Counted from the first letter of the stretch, positions 18,973-31,973 are shown. The stretch is DNA of 64,000 nt from Microbacteriaceae bacterium (GCA_019638805.1 JAHBTA010000003.1:124001-188000); one strand, 5' to 3'. Numbers and translations are program-made. The notes: generated by a model not told the origin, from the letters alone.

Positions 18973-18978
18973 ACCCTA
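18973..18978 (-). promoter_or_regulatory. -10 hexamer TAGGGT, leaderless promoter of hflX
   Basis: TAGGGT on the minus strand, 6 bp before the hflX ATG. Confidence 0.5.
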
Positions 18979-19010
18979 GTTCGTGGTGTCCGGGAGGTTC
19001 CGGGATTCGG

Positions 19011-19016
19011 TAGGTT
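19011..19016 (+). promoter_or_regulatory. -10 hexamer TAGGTT, leaderless promoter of the methyltransferase
   Basis: TAGGTT, 6 bp before the ATG at 19023, divergent from the hflX promoter 33 bp away. Confidence 0.5.
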
Positions 19017-19022
19017 CTGTGC

Positions 19023-19670
19023 ATGGCCGCGACGGAGCACTACTTCTCGGCCACCCCGGGTGGCGAGCCGAAGCTCAGGAGCCTCTCCGTCATCCTGGCC
19101 GGGCGGCCCGTGACCGTGACGACCGCGGGCGGCGTCTTCAGCCCGGAGCGCATCGACGCCGGCACGGGCGTACTGCTCGGACACACGCCCGCTCCCCCGC
19201 CGGGCGGTGACCTGCTCGACCTGGGGTGCGGCTGGGGTCCACTCTCGCTGACCATGGCCATGCTCTCGCCGCGGGCGACCGTGTGGGCGGTCGACGTCAA
19301 CGAGCGGGCCCTCGATCTGGTGCGTCGCAACGCCGCCGACCTCGGGCTCACCAACATCAACGCGTGCACGCCCGACGATGTTCCCGCGGACGCCGAGTTC
19401 ACCGCGATCTGGTCCAACCCGCCGATTCGGGTGGGCAAGAACGAGCTGCACGGGATGCTGGCCCACTGGCTCCCGCGCCTGCAAAGGGGATCGGATGGCT
19501 GGCTGGTGGTCCAGCGGAACCTCGGCTCGGACTCCCTGCACCGCTGGCTGCAGGGTGCGCTGCCCGAGGACTTCGTCGTGCTGCGCGCGGCGACCCACAA
19601 GGGCTACCGCGTGCTGCGCGTGCGGCACCGCTCCGGCACGGGGGAGACGCAGGCGATCGATCTGCCGTAG
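19023..19670 (+). CDS. Class I SAM-dependent methyltransferase (RsmC/RlmG-like)
   Basis: 215 residues. AdoMet-binding motif I is LLDLGCGWGPLSL, followed by VWAVDVNERALDLVRRNAADLGL. The catalytic motif IWSNPPIRVGK (NPPI/F) is that of base-amino methyltransferases such as RsmC and RlmG, which modify guanines in 16S or 23S rRNA. The N-terminus HYFSATPGGEPKLRSLSVILAGRPVTVTTAGGVFSP also matches this group. It is shorter than E. coli RsmC because it lacks the first, degenerate domain. Substrate not assignable. Confidence 0.87.
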   Translation: MAATEHYFSATPGGEPKLRSLSVILAGRPVTVTTAGGVFSPERIDAGTGVLLGHTPAPPPGGDLLDLGCGWGPLSLTMAMLSPRATVWAVDVNERALDLVRRNAADLGLTNINACTPDDVPADAEFTAIWSNPPIRVGKNELHGMLAHWLPRLQRGSDGWLVVQRNLGSDSLHRWLQGALPEDFVVLRAATHKGYRVLRVRHRSGTGETQAIDLP

Positions 19671-19712
19671 CGAGCCCGGTTCGGCAGCGGGCGGAAGGGC
19701 GCCCGTCGCGGG

Positions 19713-20570
19713 TCAGATGTCAGCGTCGAAGACCAGCTCGGCGGGCCCGCTCAGGAGAACGTGGCCATCGGAGATCCGCACGCCCAGCTCGCCGCCCGGA
19801 ACGCTCACGCGCCAGGCGTCCGGAGCGCCGTCGCCCGCCCACTCGCGCGTGGCGAGCGCCGCCGCCGCCGCACCCGTTCCGCAGGACAGGGTCTCCCCCA
19901 CGCCTCGCTCGTGCACGCGCATGCGGATGCGACCGGTTCCCGCCTCGACGAGCGGATCCGCGGGGACGACGAACTCGACGTTGGCGCCCTCGGCGGGAGC
20001 CGGAGACAGCCCCGGTGCCCGGCGCAGGTCGAGGTCGGTGAGCTCGTCCTCGTCGGCCAGCGCCACGACGATGTGCGGGTTGCCGACGTCGACGCCGAGC
20101 CCGGGGCGATCCACGTCGAGACCGTCCGCCGCGACGGTGACGTCTCCGTCGGCCACGGTGTACGCGCCCAGGTCGACCTCATAGCCGTCGGCCAGGCGGG
20201 TCACCGGCCGGACGCCCGCCCGGGTTCCGATCGGGACGGTCTCGCCCACCGCGAGCTCGAGCAGTCCCTCGCGGATGAGGTAATCGACGTAGACCCGGAT
20301 GCCGTTGCCGCACATCTCGGCGGGGCTTCCGTCGGCGTTGCGGTAGTCCATGAACCACTCGGTGCCCGCATCCTCCGCCAGCGCCGCGGCGCCCTCCGGG
20401 AGATGCGCCGAGCGCACGGCCCGGATCGTGCCGTCGCCGCCCACGCCGAAGCGGCGGTCGGCGAGGCGGGCGAGCTCATCGGCCCCGGGGGCGAGCTCGC
20501 CCTCGGGATCGGCGAACAGCACGAAGTCGTTGCCCGTGCCGTGCCCCTTGGTGATCCGCAGCGTGCTCAC
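19713..20570 (-). CDS. dapF: Diaminopimelate epimerase
   Basis: Interconverts LL- and meso-diaminopimelate for lysine and peptidoglycan; 285 residues. The two catalytic cysteines lie in [11 protein letters not shown] and [13 protein letters not shown], and the N-terminal [12 protein letters not shown] is diagnostic. The GTG start overlaps the miaA stop by 4 bp (GTGA). Last gene of miaB-miaA-dapF. Works in the same pathway as dapA and dapB in this window. Confidence 0.96.
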   Translation of the reverse strand: MSTLRITKGHGTGNDFVLFADPEGELAPGADELARLADRRFGVGGDGTIRAVRSAHLPEGAAALAEDAGTEWFMDYRNADGSPAEMCGNGIRVYVDYLIREGLLELAVGETVPIGTRAGVRPVTRLADGYEVDLGAYTVADGDVTVAADGLDVDRPGLGVDVGNPHIVVALADEDELTDLDLRRAPGLSPAPAEGANVEFVVPADPLVEAGTGRIRMRVHERGVGETLSCGTGAAAAALATREWAGDGAPDAWRVSVPGGELGVRISDGHVLLSGPAELVFDADI

Positions 20571-21484
20571 CCGCTCAGCGTATCGACGGCCGCGAGGGCT
20601 CGCTCGACACGGCCCGGGTCGTCGGCGTCGATCCAGTGCGTGCCCGTGTACCGGCCGAACCAGCTCACCTGCCGGCGCGCATAGCGACGGGTGAGCCCCG
20701 CGGTCTGCTCCATGGCCTGCCGCTCGTCGAGTTCGCCCCGCAGCTGGGCGATTGCCTGCGCGTAGCCGATCGCGCGCGACGCGGTCGTGCCGAGCCCCTC
20801 GGGGAGCAGGCCCGCGACCTCGTCGACGATGCCCGCGCGCCACATCTCCCGCACCCGGTGATCCAGGCGCTCGACGAGCGCGGGTCGCTCGGCCCGCAAC
20901 CCGACGGTCACGGCGGAGCGCCACATCCTCGTCTCCGAGGGCAACCCGACGCCGAACGGCCCCCCGGTCAGCTCGATGACCTCGAGCGCGCGCACCAGCC
21001 GCCGACCGTTCGAGGGTCCGATCGCCTCGGCAGCCGCCGGGTCGACCTCGCGCAGCCTCGTGTGGAGGATGCCGGGGCCGTCGCGCTCGAGTTTCGCCTC
21101 GAGGCGAGCGCGGATATCGGCGTCGGTCCCGGGAAAGCGGAAGTCGTAGAGCACCGACGACACATAGAGCCCGCTCCCGCCGACGAGGACCGGCAGCGCA
21201 CCCCGCGCGAGGATGTCGTCGACGGCCGCGCGCGCATCCGTCTGATAGCGCGCGACGCTCGCCTCCTCGCGGGGCGAGAGCACGTCGAGAAGGTGATGCG
21301 GAACGCCCGCGCGCTCCGCGGGGGCGAGCTTGGCCGTACCGATGTCCATGCCGCGGTACAGCTGCATGGCGTCGGCGTTGACGATCTCGACGGAGCGGCC
21401 CCGCCCGGCCAGCGCGCGCGCGAGGTCCAGGGAGAGCTGGGATTTGCCGGTTCCCGTGGGGCCGACGATCGCGACGAGGCTCAG
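20567..21484 (-). CDS. miaA: tRNA dimethylallyltransferase, apparent CTG start
   Basis: Adds dimethylallyl to A37 of tRNAs reading UNN codons; about 305 residues. The P-loop is [17 protein letters not shown] and is followed by [20 protein letters not shown], the substrate loop [15 protein letters not shown] and the C-terminal [12 protein letters not shown]. No ATG, GTG or TTG precedes the P-loop in this frame: the first ATG (21367) would remove it. The only sensible start is CTG at 21484-21482, giving [15 protein letters not shown], and it overlaps the miaB TGA as CTGA, the same 4-bp geometry as other couplings here. Confidence 0.88.
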   Translation of the reverse strand: MSLVAIVGPTGTGKSQLSLDLARALAGRGRSVEIVNADAMQLYRGMDIGTAKLAPAERAGVPHHLLDVLSPREEASVARYQTDARAAVDDILARGALPVLVGGSGLYVSSVLYDFRFPGTDADIRARLEAKLERDGPGILHTRLREVDPAAAEAIGPSNGRRLVRALEVIELTGGPFGVGLPSETRMWRSAVTVGLRAERPALVERLDHRVREMWRAGIVDEVAGLLPEGLGTTASRAIGYAQAIAQLRGELDERQAMEQTAGLTRRYARRQVSWFGRYTGTHWIDADDPGRVERALAAVDTLSG

Positions 21485-23019
21485 GCGCCCGCCCGGATGG
21501 TCGGGAGACCCAGGCTGACGGCGCCGGGGGCGGATGCCGGGGCGTGCGCGGGCACGGCGCAGGACTCGGCCTGGGCGCGATCCCAGGCGTCGCCCGCCCG
21601 GGTGCGGCGCACCGGCAGCACGGGTCCGGCGGGCGCGGCGATGAGATAGTGCGGGGTCGCGCGTGTGACGACTACCGAGACGACGTCACCGGGGCGCGGC
21701 GCCTCGCTGCCCGCGGGCACGTCGAAGTGGACCAGGCGGTTGTCCTCGGCCCGGCCCGAGAGGCGGTCGGTCTGCGCGTCACGGCGTCCCTCGCCCGCGG
21801 CGACGAGCACCTCGACGGGCCTGCCGACGAGCCGATCGTTCTCGTCCCCGGAGATGCGATCCTGCAGCGCGGTGAGACGCTCGTAGCGCTCCTGCACCAC
21901 CGCCTTGGGCACCTGATCCTCGAACTCGGCGGCGGGAGTGCCCGGCCGGATCGAGTACTGGAAGGTGAAGGCCGACGCGAAGCGCGCCTCCTCGACCACC
22001 CGCAGGGTGTCCTGGAAGTCCTCCTCGGTCTCGCCGGGGAAGCCCACGATGATGTCGGTGCTGATGGCCGCGTGCGGGATGCGCTCGCGCACGCGCTCGA
22101 GGATGCCGAGGAAGCGCTCGGAGCGGTAGGAGCGCCGCATGGCCTTCAGGATGCGGTCCGACCCCGACTGCAGAGGCATGTGCAGCTGGGGCATGACCGT
22201 CGGCGTCTCGGCCATCGCGTCGATGACGTCGTCGGTGAAGGCCGCGGGGTGCGGGCTCGTGAAGCGGATGCGCTCGAGCCCGTCGATCTCGCCAGCGGCA
22301 CGGAGGAGCTTGCCGAACGCCTGACGGTCGCCGAACTCGACCCCGTAGGAGTTCACGTTCTGCCCGAGGAGGGTCACCTCGATGACGCCGTCGTCCACGA
22401 GCAGCTCGATCTCGCTCAGGATGTCGCCGGGGCGGCGATCCTTCTCCTTGCCGCGCAGCGACGGCACGATGCAGAACGTGCAGGTGTTGTTGCAGCCGAC
22501 CGAGATCGAGACCCACCCGCTCGAGGTGGAATCGCGCCGCGCCGGGAGGGTCGAGGGGAAGACCTCGAGCGACTCGAGGATCTCCAGCTGCGCCTCGCCG
22601 TTGTGGCGCGCACGCTCGAGCAGGACGGGCAGGGAGCCCATGTTGTGGGTGCCGAAGACCACATCGACCCAGGGCGCCTTCTCCAGGATGACGGCCTTGT
22701 CCTTCTGCGCCAGGCAGCCGCCGACGGCGATCTGCATGCCCTCGTGCTCGCGCTTGGCGGCGGCGAGGTGGCCGAGCGTCCCGTAGAGCTTGTTGTCGGC
22801 GTTCTCGCGCACCGCGCAGGTGTTGATGACGACGATATCGGCGGGGGCGCCCTCGGCGCGGAGGTAGCCCGCCGCCTCGAGCGAGCCGCTGAGCCGCTCG
22901 GAGTCGTGCACGTTCATCTGGCAGCCGAAGGTGCGCACCTCGTAGGTGCGGGGCGCGGTGCCGCGTCCCGGGCCCGGAGACGACGGCGCCGCCGCGGCGT
23001 CCGGTGGCGAGATGGTCAT
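21481..23019 (-). CDS. miaB: tRNA (i6A37) methylthiotransferase
   Basis: Radical-SAM enzyme that adds the 2-methylthio group to the i6A37 made by MiaA; 512 residues. The UPF0004 domain has its three cysteines in [16 protein letters not shown] and VGGCLAQ. The radical-SAM cluster is [10 protein letters not shown]-terminal TRAM region ([12 protein letters not shown] through [15 protein letters not shown]) is followed by an unusually long Ala/Pro tail of about 45 residues. TACACT lies 8 bp before the ATG. Its stop overlaps the miaA start. Confidence 0.96.
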   Translation of the reverse strand: MTISPPDAAAAPSSPGPGRGTAPRTYEVRTFGCQMNVHDSERLSGSLEAAGYLRAEGAPADIVVINTCAVRENADNKLYGTLGHLAAAKREHEGMQIAVGGCLAQKDKAVILEKAPWVDVVFGTHNMGSLPVLLERARHNGEAQLEILESLEVFPSTLPARRDSTSSGWVSISVGCNNTCTFCIVPSLRGKEKDRRPGDILSEIELLVDDGVIEVTLLGQNVNSYGVEFGDRQAFGKLLRAAGEIDGLERIRFTSPHPAAFTDDVIDAMAETPTVMPQLHMPLQSGSDRILKAMRRSYRSERFLGILERVRERIPHAAISTDIIVGFPGETEEDFQDTLRVVEEARFASAFTFQYSIRPGTPAAEFEDQVPKAVVQERYERLTALQDRISGDENDRLVGRPVEVLVAAGEGRRDAQTDRLSGRAEDNRLVHFDVPAGSEAPRPGDVVSVVVTRATPHYLIAAPAGPVLPVRRTRAGDAWDRAQAESCAVPAHAPASAPGAVSLGLPTIRAGA

Positions 23020-23027
23020 GATTCGCC

Positions 23028-23033
23028 AGTGTA
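23028..23033 (-). promoter_or_regulatory. -10 hexamer TACACT before miaB
   Basis: TACACT on the minus strand, 8 bp before the miaB ATG; a looser version of the leaderless spacing. Confidence 0.35.
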
Positions 23034-23078
23034 GACGCCGCGACGGCGCGAGCCGGGCTGAGCCGGCCGGGGTCGTTG

Positions 23079-23513
23079 CTACTGCTTGGTGATCGTCAGC
23101 GTGCGCGTGTCGGTCACGTCGGTGAACGACAGGGCCAGGTCGATCGGCCCGGCCGCGTCAGCGACGTTGCCGGTGTAGACGGCGTCGCCCACGCCCTCGA
23201 CGTTGTAGATCGTGATGGTGAGGGTCGTGCCCGAGAGCGCCCAGGTGTCGCCCGGGTCGTCGTACGCGTTGCCGCTGAAGCTGACGGCGGTCGAGCCGCC
23301 CGAGTGGAGGGTGAAGGTGGTCTCCGTGCCCTCCGAGTCGGTTCCGGCCCACGAGGTGTCGTTGAGGTCCTCCACGGTGACCGTGGGAGCGGGCGGATCG
23401 GTCGGCTCCGTCGGCGTCGTGGGCGTCGAGGGCGTGAGCAGCGAGCAGCCGGCGAGGGTCGCAGCGGCCAGGAGGCCGAGGACCGGGACAGTGACCTTGT
23501 GCAAAGTAGTCAT
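23079..23513 (-). CDS. Small secreted lipoprotein, function unknown
   Basis: 144 residues. The N-terminal signal [16 protein letters not shown] ends in a lipobox Cys near residue 23, so it is a membrane-anchored exported protein. A Thr/Pro linker ([23 protein letters not shown]) is followed by a beta-rich domain ([43 protein letters not shown]) that resembles small beta-barrel lipocalin-like or META-like folds; this is only a resemblance. ATG with TACGCT 6 bp upstream. Lies between recX and miaB; no link to repair is evident. Confidence 0.8.
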   Translation of the reverse strand: MTTLHKVTVPVLGLLAAATLAGCSLLTPSTPTTPTEPTDPPAPTVTVEDLNDTSWAGTDSEGTETTFTLHSGGSTAVSFSGNAYDDPGDTWALSGTTLTITIYNVEGVGDAVYTGNVADAAGPIDLALSFTDVTDTRTLTITKQ

Positions 23514-23519
23514 GCGGCA

Positions 23520-23525
23520 AGCGTA
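23520..23525 (-). promoter_or_regulatory. -10 hexamer TACGCT, leaderless promoter of the lipoprotein
   Basis: TACGCT on the minus strand, 6 bp before the ATG at 23513. Confidence 0.5.
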
Positions 23526-23547
23526 CGCGTGCGCGAACCCTCGCACG

Positions 23548-24149
23548 TCACCGGAATCGCACGCGGCTCTCGGCGTGTCGCATGCCGACGGCAGCCCGCG
23601 GCCCGAGCGCATGCGCGACGGCTGCGCGCACCGTGCTGCCCGGGTATCCGCGTCGGGCGAGGTAGGCCGACAGCCGACGCTCGGCGGTCTCCCGGTCGCA
23701 GGACGCCAGCGATGCCACGCGCTTGGCCGCGAGCTCATGGGCACGTGCGAGCTCGTCGCTCGAGTCCACGAGCTCGAGGGCGTACTCAATCGCCGCGGGT
23801 GCCAGCAGGCGCCGGGTGAGTTCGGCCGCTATGCCCGAGCGCCCCAGACCCTTGCGCTCCTGGAGGATCCCGACGAGGTTCTGCGCGAGAGCGATGTCGT
23901 CGATGAGCCCCACTCGCTCGAGCCGCTCGATCTCATGCGCGATGACATCGTCCGCGAGTTCGCGCGAAGACAGCACGCGTTCGAGTTCGCGCCGGGATAG
24001 CCCGCGCCGGGTGAGCGCGTTCATCGAGACGTTCTCGGCGCGGGTGAGTTCTTCGCTGTCGGCGGGAGCGGGTGTCTCGGCGACCCGGTCCGGCGGCCGC
24101 ACCCCCGGCAGGTAGGTGACGTTGGCGAGGCCGCCGGCCCGGTCCACGA

Positions 24150-24153
<4 letters not shown>
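23548..24153 (-). CDS. recX: Regulatory protein RecX
   Basis: Binds and restrains RecA filaments. 201 residues with three-helix RecX repeats: [58 protein letters not shown] and the [16 protein letters not shown] repeat, then a C-terminal repeat ending [12 protein letters not shown] basic N-terminal extension of about 35 residues precedes. GTG start overlapping the recA stop by 4 bp (GTGA). Confidence 0.93.
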
Positions 24154-25265
<1,112 letters not shown>

Positions 25266-25527
25266 TGCACTTCCGATCTGTTCGGTGCCCTTCGGCACGG
25301 TTATGCGCCCATAGGCTGCCGATCCCGCGGCGACCGATGAAGCAGGGTCACCGCGCTCTCTGGCAGGGCTGGTCGTTCCCGACGAGTCGAACGCTACGCC
25401 CGGCCACCGACAACTCCGCGGAGCGACGGGCCCGAGTGCGAACAACTCGTCTTCGAACGACCTTGTGGAGGAGCCTACGCGCTATCGAACGGATCTTCGA
25501 TACCCGGAACGCCCGGCGTGTCGCGCC
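25266..25527 (-). promoter_or_regulatory. recA upstream region
   Basis: 262 bp without a gene between recA and the DUF3046 gene. It contains the SOS box at 25485-25500 and a second partial CGAAC near 25454 (TCTTCGAACGAC). This implies a leader of up to about 200 nt if transcription starts near the box; I recognise no riboswitch fold. Confidence 0.5.
25485..25500. promoter_or_regulatory. LexA (SOS) box upstream of recA
   Basis: TCGAACGGATCTTCGA matches TCGAAC-N4-GTTCGA at 11 of 12 specified positions, the best match in the window. Confidence 0.7.
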
Positions 25528-25749
25528 TCAGTCGCGCGGATCCGGAAGGCCGGCACCGTGGCGACGGTCCGGCGGAACCTCCTGGTCGCGGCACAGCGCG
25601 AGCCACACGTCGCGCGCCGGAACACCCGCCACGAGGGCCTCCTCCGCCGTGCGCCCGCCGAGCTCGACGAGCACGGTGTCGCGCAGCAGGACCCGCCCGA
25701 AAGCGCCGAACTCGGCGTCGACGGCGTACTGGAACTCGCTGAGCTTCAC
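25528..25749 (-). CDS. DUF3046 domain-containing protein
   Basis: 73 residues, GTG start: VKLSEFQYAVDAEFGAFGRVLLRDTVLVELGGRTAEEALVAGVPARDVWLALC. The family is a small actinobacterial protein of unknown function found next to recA. The motif ELGGRTAEEAL.AGV..RDVWLALC is highly conserved. Lies 31 bp after the clgR-like gene; it could be co-transcribed with it. Confidence 0.88.
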   Translation of the reverse strand: MKLSEFQYAVDAEFGAFGRVLLRDTVLVELGGRTAEEALVAGVPARDVWLALCRDQEVPPDRRHGAGLPDPRD

Positions 25750-25780
25750 GGCGACTCCACCGGAAGCACAGAGCGGTGCG

Positions 25781-26101
25781 TCAGTGCGAGACCAGGTCGC
25801 CGTCGAACTCCGCAACCAGCTCGTCGGGGAGCGTGTCGGGGACGACCGCGGGTTCGAAGGTGGCGCCCTCGATGAGGGCGAGCCGGTCGCCGACCTCGTG
25901 CATGATGGCCGAGAGCGGCAGGTCGAGGGCCTCGGCGACCGAGGCGAGGATCTCGCTCGATGCCTCCTTCTGGCCCCGCTCGACCTCGCTGAGGTACCCG
26001 AGCGCGACACTGGCGCGGCTGGCGACCTGCCGCAGAGTCATCGCCTTCTGGAGGCGGAAGTCGCGGAGGACGTCACCGATCTCGTGACGGACCAGGACCA
26101 T
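25781..26101 (-). CDS. clgR: XRE-family regulator, ClgR-like
   Basis: 106 residues. A helix-turn-helix of the Cro/CI type lies at residues 5-65: IGDVLRDFRLQKAMTLRQVASRASVALGYLSEVERGQKEASSEILASVAEALDLPLSAIM. The position between cinA and recA and the sequence match ClgR, activator of clp protease and stress genes in Corynebacterium and Streptomyces. Streptomyces ClgR is degraded through a C-terminal Ala-Ala; the C-terminus here is LVSH, so that signal is not visible. A strong AGGAGG precedes the ATG. Confidence 0.85.
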   Translation of the reverse strand: MVLVRHEIGDVLRDFRLQKAMTLRQVASRASVALGYLSEVERGQKEASSEILASVAEALDLPLSAIMHEVGDRLALIEGATFEPAVVPDTLPDELVAEFDGDLVSH

Positions 26102-26223
26102 GATGGCCTCCTTCCTCTCTCACCTCGGGGGAGAAACGATACCCCGCGCGGTGCTCCCACTCTAAATCGTGCCCACTGCGTGATGCCTGAGACACACGAT
26201 CCGTAACGTGATCGAAACAGCCC

Positions 26224-26733
26224 CTATTCCCGGTCGGTTCCCTGCACCAGTTCGAGCAGCCGGCGCAGCCCCTCGCCCACAGTCTCGCGCCGGATCGCGT
26301 CGCGATCACCCCCCAGTGAGAGGCCCACGGAACTCGATCCGCGATCCGTCGCGAAGCCCAGCCACACCTCGCCGGGCGCATGCCCGTCCTGCGGATCCGG
26401 GCCGGCGACCCCGGTCGTCGCGACCCCGATCGAGGCGCCCAGGCGCGAGCGAACGCCCGCGGCCATCTGCTCGGCGACGCCCGGGTGGATCGCGCCCTCC
26501 CGCTCGAGCAGGCCCGCATCCACCCCCAGTATGGCGGCCTTCACATCCGTGGCGTAGGCCACCACTCCCCCGCGCACGACATCGGACGCCCCCGGCACGG
26601 AGACGAGCACGGCGATGAGCAGCCCTCCGGTGAGCGACTCGGCGACCGCGAGCGTCAGGCCACGAGAACGCAGGGCGTCGAGCACCAGGGCGGCCGGCAC
26701 CTCGGCAGCCGGCACCTCGGCAGCCGGGCTCAC
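26224..26733 (-). CDS. cinA: CinA C-terminal domain (nicotinamide-nucleotide amidase)
   Basis: 169 residues of stand-alone CinA/PncC domain, which deamidates NMN in NAD salvage. Motifs: LTLAVAESLTGGLLIAVLVSVPGASDVVRGGVVAYATDVKAAILGV and GVATTGVAGPDPQDGHAPGEVWLGFA. The start GTG 26733 overlaps the pgsA stop (GTGA). Near the N-terminus a 15-bp tandem repeat (26694-26723) encodes a repeated AAEVP-type segment, a recent in-frame slippage product. The N-terminal MoaB-like domain of full CinA is absent, as usual in this order. Confidence 0.93.
   Translation of the reverse strand: MSPAAEVPAAEVPAALVLDALRSRGLTLAVAESLTGGLLIAVLVSVPGASDVVRGGVVAYATDVKAAILGVDAGLLEREGAIHPGVAEQMAAGVRSRLGASIGVATTGVAGPDPQDGHAPGEVWLGFATDRGSSSVGLSLGGDRDAIRRETVGEGLRRLLELVQGTDRE
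26694..26723. repeat. 15-bp in-frame tandem repeat in cinA
   Basis: CCGGCACCTCGGCAG occurs twice back to back (26694-26708, 26709-26723), with a partial third copy after it; five residues are repeated in the protein. Confidence 0.9.
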
Positions 26734-27380
26734 GCGGCGGCGGCCTTCTTCGCGCGATCGGACCGCCACGCCTGCCAGAGGTACTCGACGCCGCTCACGA
26801 CCGTGAGGATCACGGCGACCGACATGAGCACCAGGTTGACGACGTTCATCCACTCACCGAGCACCGCGGGCAGCGGCCCGAGCGCGAAGCCCACCGCGAT
26901 CGCCTGCGCCCAGGTCTTGACCTTGCCCAGGATCGAGGCCGCGATCACGTGGTCGCGCAGCACCGCCAGGCGCAGGGCCGTGATCCCCAGTTCGCGCACC
27001 AGGATGACGACGGTGACCCACCAGGGCAGCTCGCCCAGGATCGACAGGGCCACGAGGGCACCCCCGATGAGGATCTTGTCGGCGATCGGGTCCAGGAGCT
27101 TGCCCTGGTCGGTGATCAGGTTGCGCGAGCGCGCCAGGAAGCCGTCCACGGCATCCGTCACGATCGCCAGCACGAAGAGTCCGGTCGCGATCCAGCGCAG
27201 CCACCCGCCCTCGCCCGCGTCGGTCAGAAGCAGCCAGACGAAGACCGGCGCCATGAGGATGCGCACGACCGTGACGATGTTGGCGACGTTGCCCGCGCTG
27301 GCCGGCGTCTCGCCGCGGCTGGCCACGCGACCCCGCATGGGGTTCGCCCTCGCCGGGTGGGCGGGGGGCGTGGCGCTCAT
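26730..27380 (-). CDS. pgsA: CDP-diacylglycerol--glycerol-3-phosphate 3-phosphatidyltransferase
   Basis: Membrane enzyme of phosphatidylglycerol synthesis; 216 residues with about five spans. The CDP-alcohol phosphotransferase signature is complete: DAVDGFLARSRNLITDQGKLLDPIAD. The N-terminus of about 30 residues is basic and Pro/Ala rich before NVANIVTVVRILMAP. Starts one base after the ftsK stop and overlaps cinA by 4 bp. Confidence 0.94.
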   Translation of the reverse strand: MSATPPAHPARANPMRGRVASRGETPASAGNVANIVTVVRILMAPVFVWLLLTDAGEGGWLRWIATGLFVLAIVTDAVDGFLARSRNLITDQGKLLDPIADKILIGGALVALSILGELPWWVTVVILVRELGITALRLAVLRDHVIAASILGKVKTWAQAIAVGFALGPLPAVLGEWMNVVNLVLMSVAVILTVVSGVEYLWQAWRSDRAKKAAAA

Positions 27381-27381
27381 G

Positions 27382-29982
<2,601 letters not shown>

Positions 29983-29988
29983 GCAGCG

Positions 29989-29994
29989 ACGGTA
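29989..29994 (-). promoter_or_regulatory. -10 hexamer TACCGT, leaderless promoter of ftsK
   Basis: TACCGT on the minus strand, 6 bp before the ftsK ATG. Confidence 0.45.
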
Positions 29995-30030
29995 CCCGCG
30001 GCCTCCCGCGCCGCCGGGCTGCCACGCGGA

Positions 30031-31251
30031 TCAGTAGCGGATCGCGTCGATGACCTTCACGCGCACCGCCACCAGCGCGGGAAGCAGCCCCGCGAGCGCT
30101 CCCACCCCCGTCGCCGAGGCGAGTCCGATGAGCGCCGCGTCGAGCGGGAAGGCGGGCACGTCGTCGATCCCCTGCGACACGAACTCGGTGACCCACGGGT
30201 TCTTCACGATGAGCACCGCCAGGGCGACTCCCACGACCCCGGCCACCACGGTCGCCACGACGCTTTCCATCATGACCGCGAAGAACACCCGGCCCGCGGT
30301 CGCGCCGAAGCTGCGGCGGATGCCGATCTCGCGGATCCGGTGCCGCACCGTCACGAGCGAGATGTTCACCAGCCCCAGCGCCCCGAGCAGCAGGATCAGG
30401 ACCGCCACGCCGGTCACGAGCAGCTTGAGGAACAGCAGCGGGTCGCCGTCGCTGTAGGCCAGGTAGTCGCTGCGCATGACGTCGGTCTGCCAGTCGGTCC
30501 CCAGGGCACCCGCGATGTCCACCTGGATGCGCGAGGTCAGCTCGTCCGCGAGCTCGAGCGGCACCCACGCCTCGTAGTTCGGGTAGAGCTGGGCCGCGAG
30601 CTCGGGCGTCGCGATGCGGTCCCACGCCGAGGTCAGCAGGAGCATCGACGGGTACTCGTCCCAGTCCGGGGAGGGCGTGACGGCCGTGATGACCGCGGTC
30701 ACCCGGGGCGTTCCCGGCAGCAGGACGGTGGGATGCGTCCGCAGGTCGGGTGCGCCCAGCAGGTTCCAGAGGTTCTCGTTCACGATCACGGCGGGCGCGA
30801 GTCGCTCGGCGTCGGCCGCCGTGAACCACTCGCCCTCGGCCAGCTGCACCCGGTGCATGACCCCGAACTCCGGGTCGACCACCTGGGTCTGAACGTCGCG
30901 CACCCCGTCGGGGAACTGCACGAGGAGGCTCGTGTACGCATTGCGACTGTGCCACCTGATGTCGTAACGCTCCATGGCGGCCGAGAAGGCCGCATCCAGT
31001 TCCGCGGCATCCACCGACTCACCGGTCATCGGGTTGTAGACGGAGATCTGCAGCGTCGCGGGGCGACCCGCCTGGCGCTCCATGGTCTCCACCTGGGACT
31101 GCTCGGCGATCGCGCCGAGCGCCATGATCCCGGTGAGCGCGGCGACCGCGACCGCGACCCCGATGAGGCTCAGCAGGACGCGCGTGCGATGGATGCGCAG
31201 TTCGGCCCAAGCCTCGACGACGGAACCGACCAGGCCGGTCCAGAGCCTCAC
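30031..31251 (-). CDS. MacB-like ABC transporter permease (FtsX fold)
   Basis: 406 residues: one N-terminal span (about 24-46, VLLSLIGVAVAVAALTGIMALG), a large external domain (MacB_PCD-like, about 50-270) and three C-terminal spans with the FtsX core LVNISLVTVRHRIREIGIRRSFGATAGRVFFAVMMESVVATVVAGVVG. Such permeases act as mechanotransmitters rather than pores, exporting peptides, antibiotics or lipoproteins. Third gene of the adaptor-ATPase-permease module, overlapping the ATPase gene by 4 bp. Confidence 0.88.
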   Translation of the reverse strand: MRLWTGLVGSVVEAWAELRIHRTRVLLSLIGVAVAVAALTGIMALGAIAEQSQVETMERQAGRPATLQISVYNPMTGESVDAAELDAAFSAAMERYDIRWHSRNAYTSLLVQFPDGVRDVQTQVVDPEFGVMHRVQLAEGEWFTAADAERLAPAVIVNENLWNLLGAPDLRTHPTVLLPGTPRVTAVITAVTPSPDWDEYPSMLLLTSAWDRIATPELAAQLYPNYEAWVPLELADELTSRIQVDIAGALGTDWQTDVMRSDYLAYSDGDPLLFLKLLVTGVAVLILLLGALGLVNISLVTVRHRIREIGIRRSFGATAGRVFFAVMMESVVATVVAGVVGVALAVLIVKNPWVTEFVSQGIDDVPAFPLDAALIGLASATGVGALAGLLPALVAVRVKVIDAIRY

Positions 31252-31973
31252 AGCGACCCCGCCTGCTGCGCCAGCGTGAGCACGCGCGAGACGTCCACCT
31301 CGGTCAGCACGCCCCTGTCGAGCCGGTAGTGGCGGCGGGCGAGCGCGGCGACGTTGGGGTCGTGCGTGATCGTGATGAGTGCGGCACCGGATGCCTCGGC
31401 GACGTCGTCGAGCAGCTTCATGACCGAGGCCCCGGTGTCGACGTCGAGCGCACCGGTCGGCTCGTCCGCCAGGATCAGTCGCGGGCCGCGCACGAGCGCC
31501 CGCGCGATCGCGACGCGCTGCTGCTCGCCTCCGGAGAGCTGTTCGGGCATGGATGCCAGCCGGCCGCTCAGCCCGACGCGGTCCAGCATCTCGGCGGCGA
31601 GGCGCTCCCGCCGCCAGAACTGCTTGCCGGAGGCGTAGAGCAGGGGCGTCATGACGTTCTCGAGCGCCGTGCGGCCGCCCAGCAGGTTGAACTGCTGGAA
31701 GATGAACCCGATGTCGGCGCCGCGCCGGCGATCGCGCTCGGCGACCGAGAGCTTGTCGAGGGGCACGCCGTCGAACTCGAGGGACCCCGAGGTGGGGACA
31801 TCGAGCAGACCGAGCAGGTTGAGCAGGGTCGACTTGCCGCTGCCCGAGCGGCCGACCACGCTCAGGTGATCGCCGACCTCGACCTCCAGGTCGATCCCGC
31901 GCAGGATGTGCAGCGGCTCCGCATCGGGAAGCTCGACCGTGCGCGTGACGCCCCGCAAGCGCAGAAGGCTCAC
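31248..31973 (-). CDS. MacB/LolD-type ABC transporter ATP-binding protein
   Basis: 241 residues. Walker A is [16 protein letters not shown]-loop IFQQFNLLGGRTALENV, signature [16 protein letters not shown], Walker B LILADEPTGALD and H-loop [22 protein letters not shown] with DEPTGALD is typical of the LolD/MacB class. GTG start (VSLLRLRGVTR) overlaps the adaptor gene stop by 4 bp (GTGA). Powers the FtsX-type permease encoded next. Confidence 0.92.
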   Translation of the reverse strand: MSLLRLRGVTRTVELPDAEPLHILRGIDLEVEVGDHLSVVGRSGSGKSTLLNLLGLLDVPTSGSLEFDGVPLDKLSVAERDRRRGADIGFIFQQFNLLGGRTALENVMTPLLYASGKQFWRRERLAAEMLDRVGLSGRLASMPEQLSGGEQQRVAIARALVRGPRLILADEPTGALDVDTGASVMKLLDDVAEASGAALITITHDPNVAALARRHYRLDRGVLTEVDVSRVLTLAQQAGSL

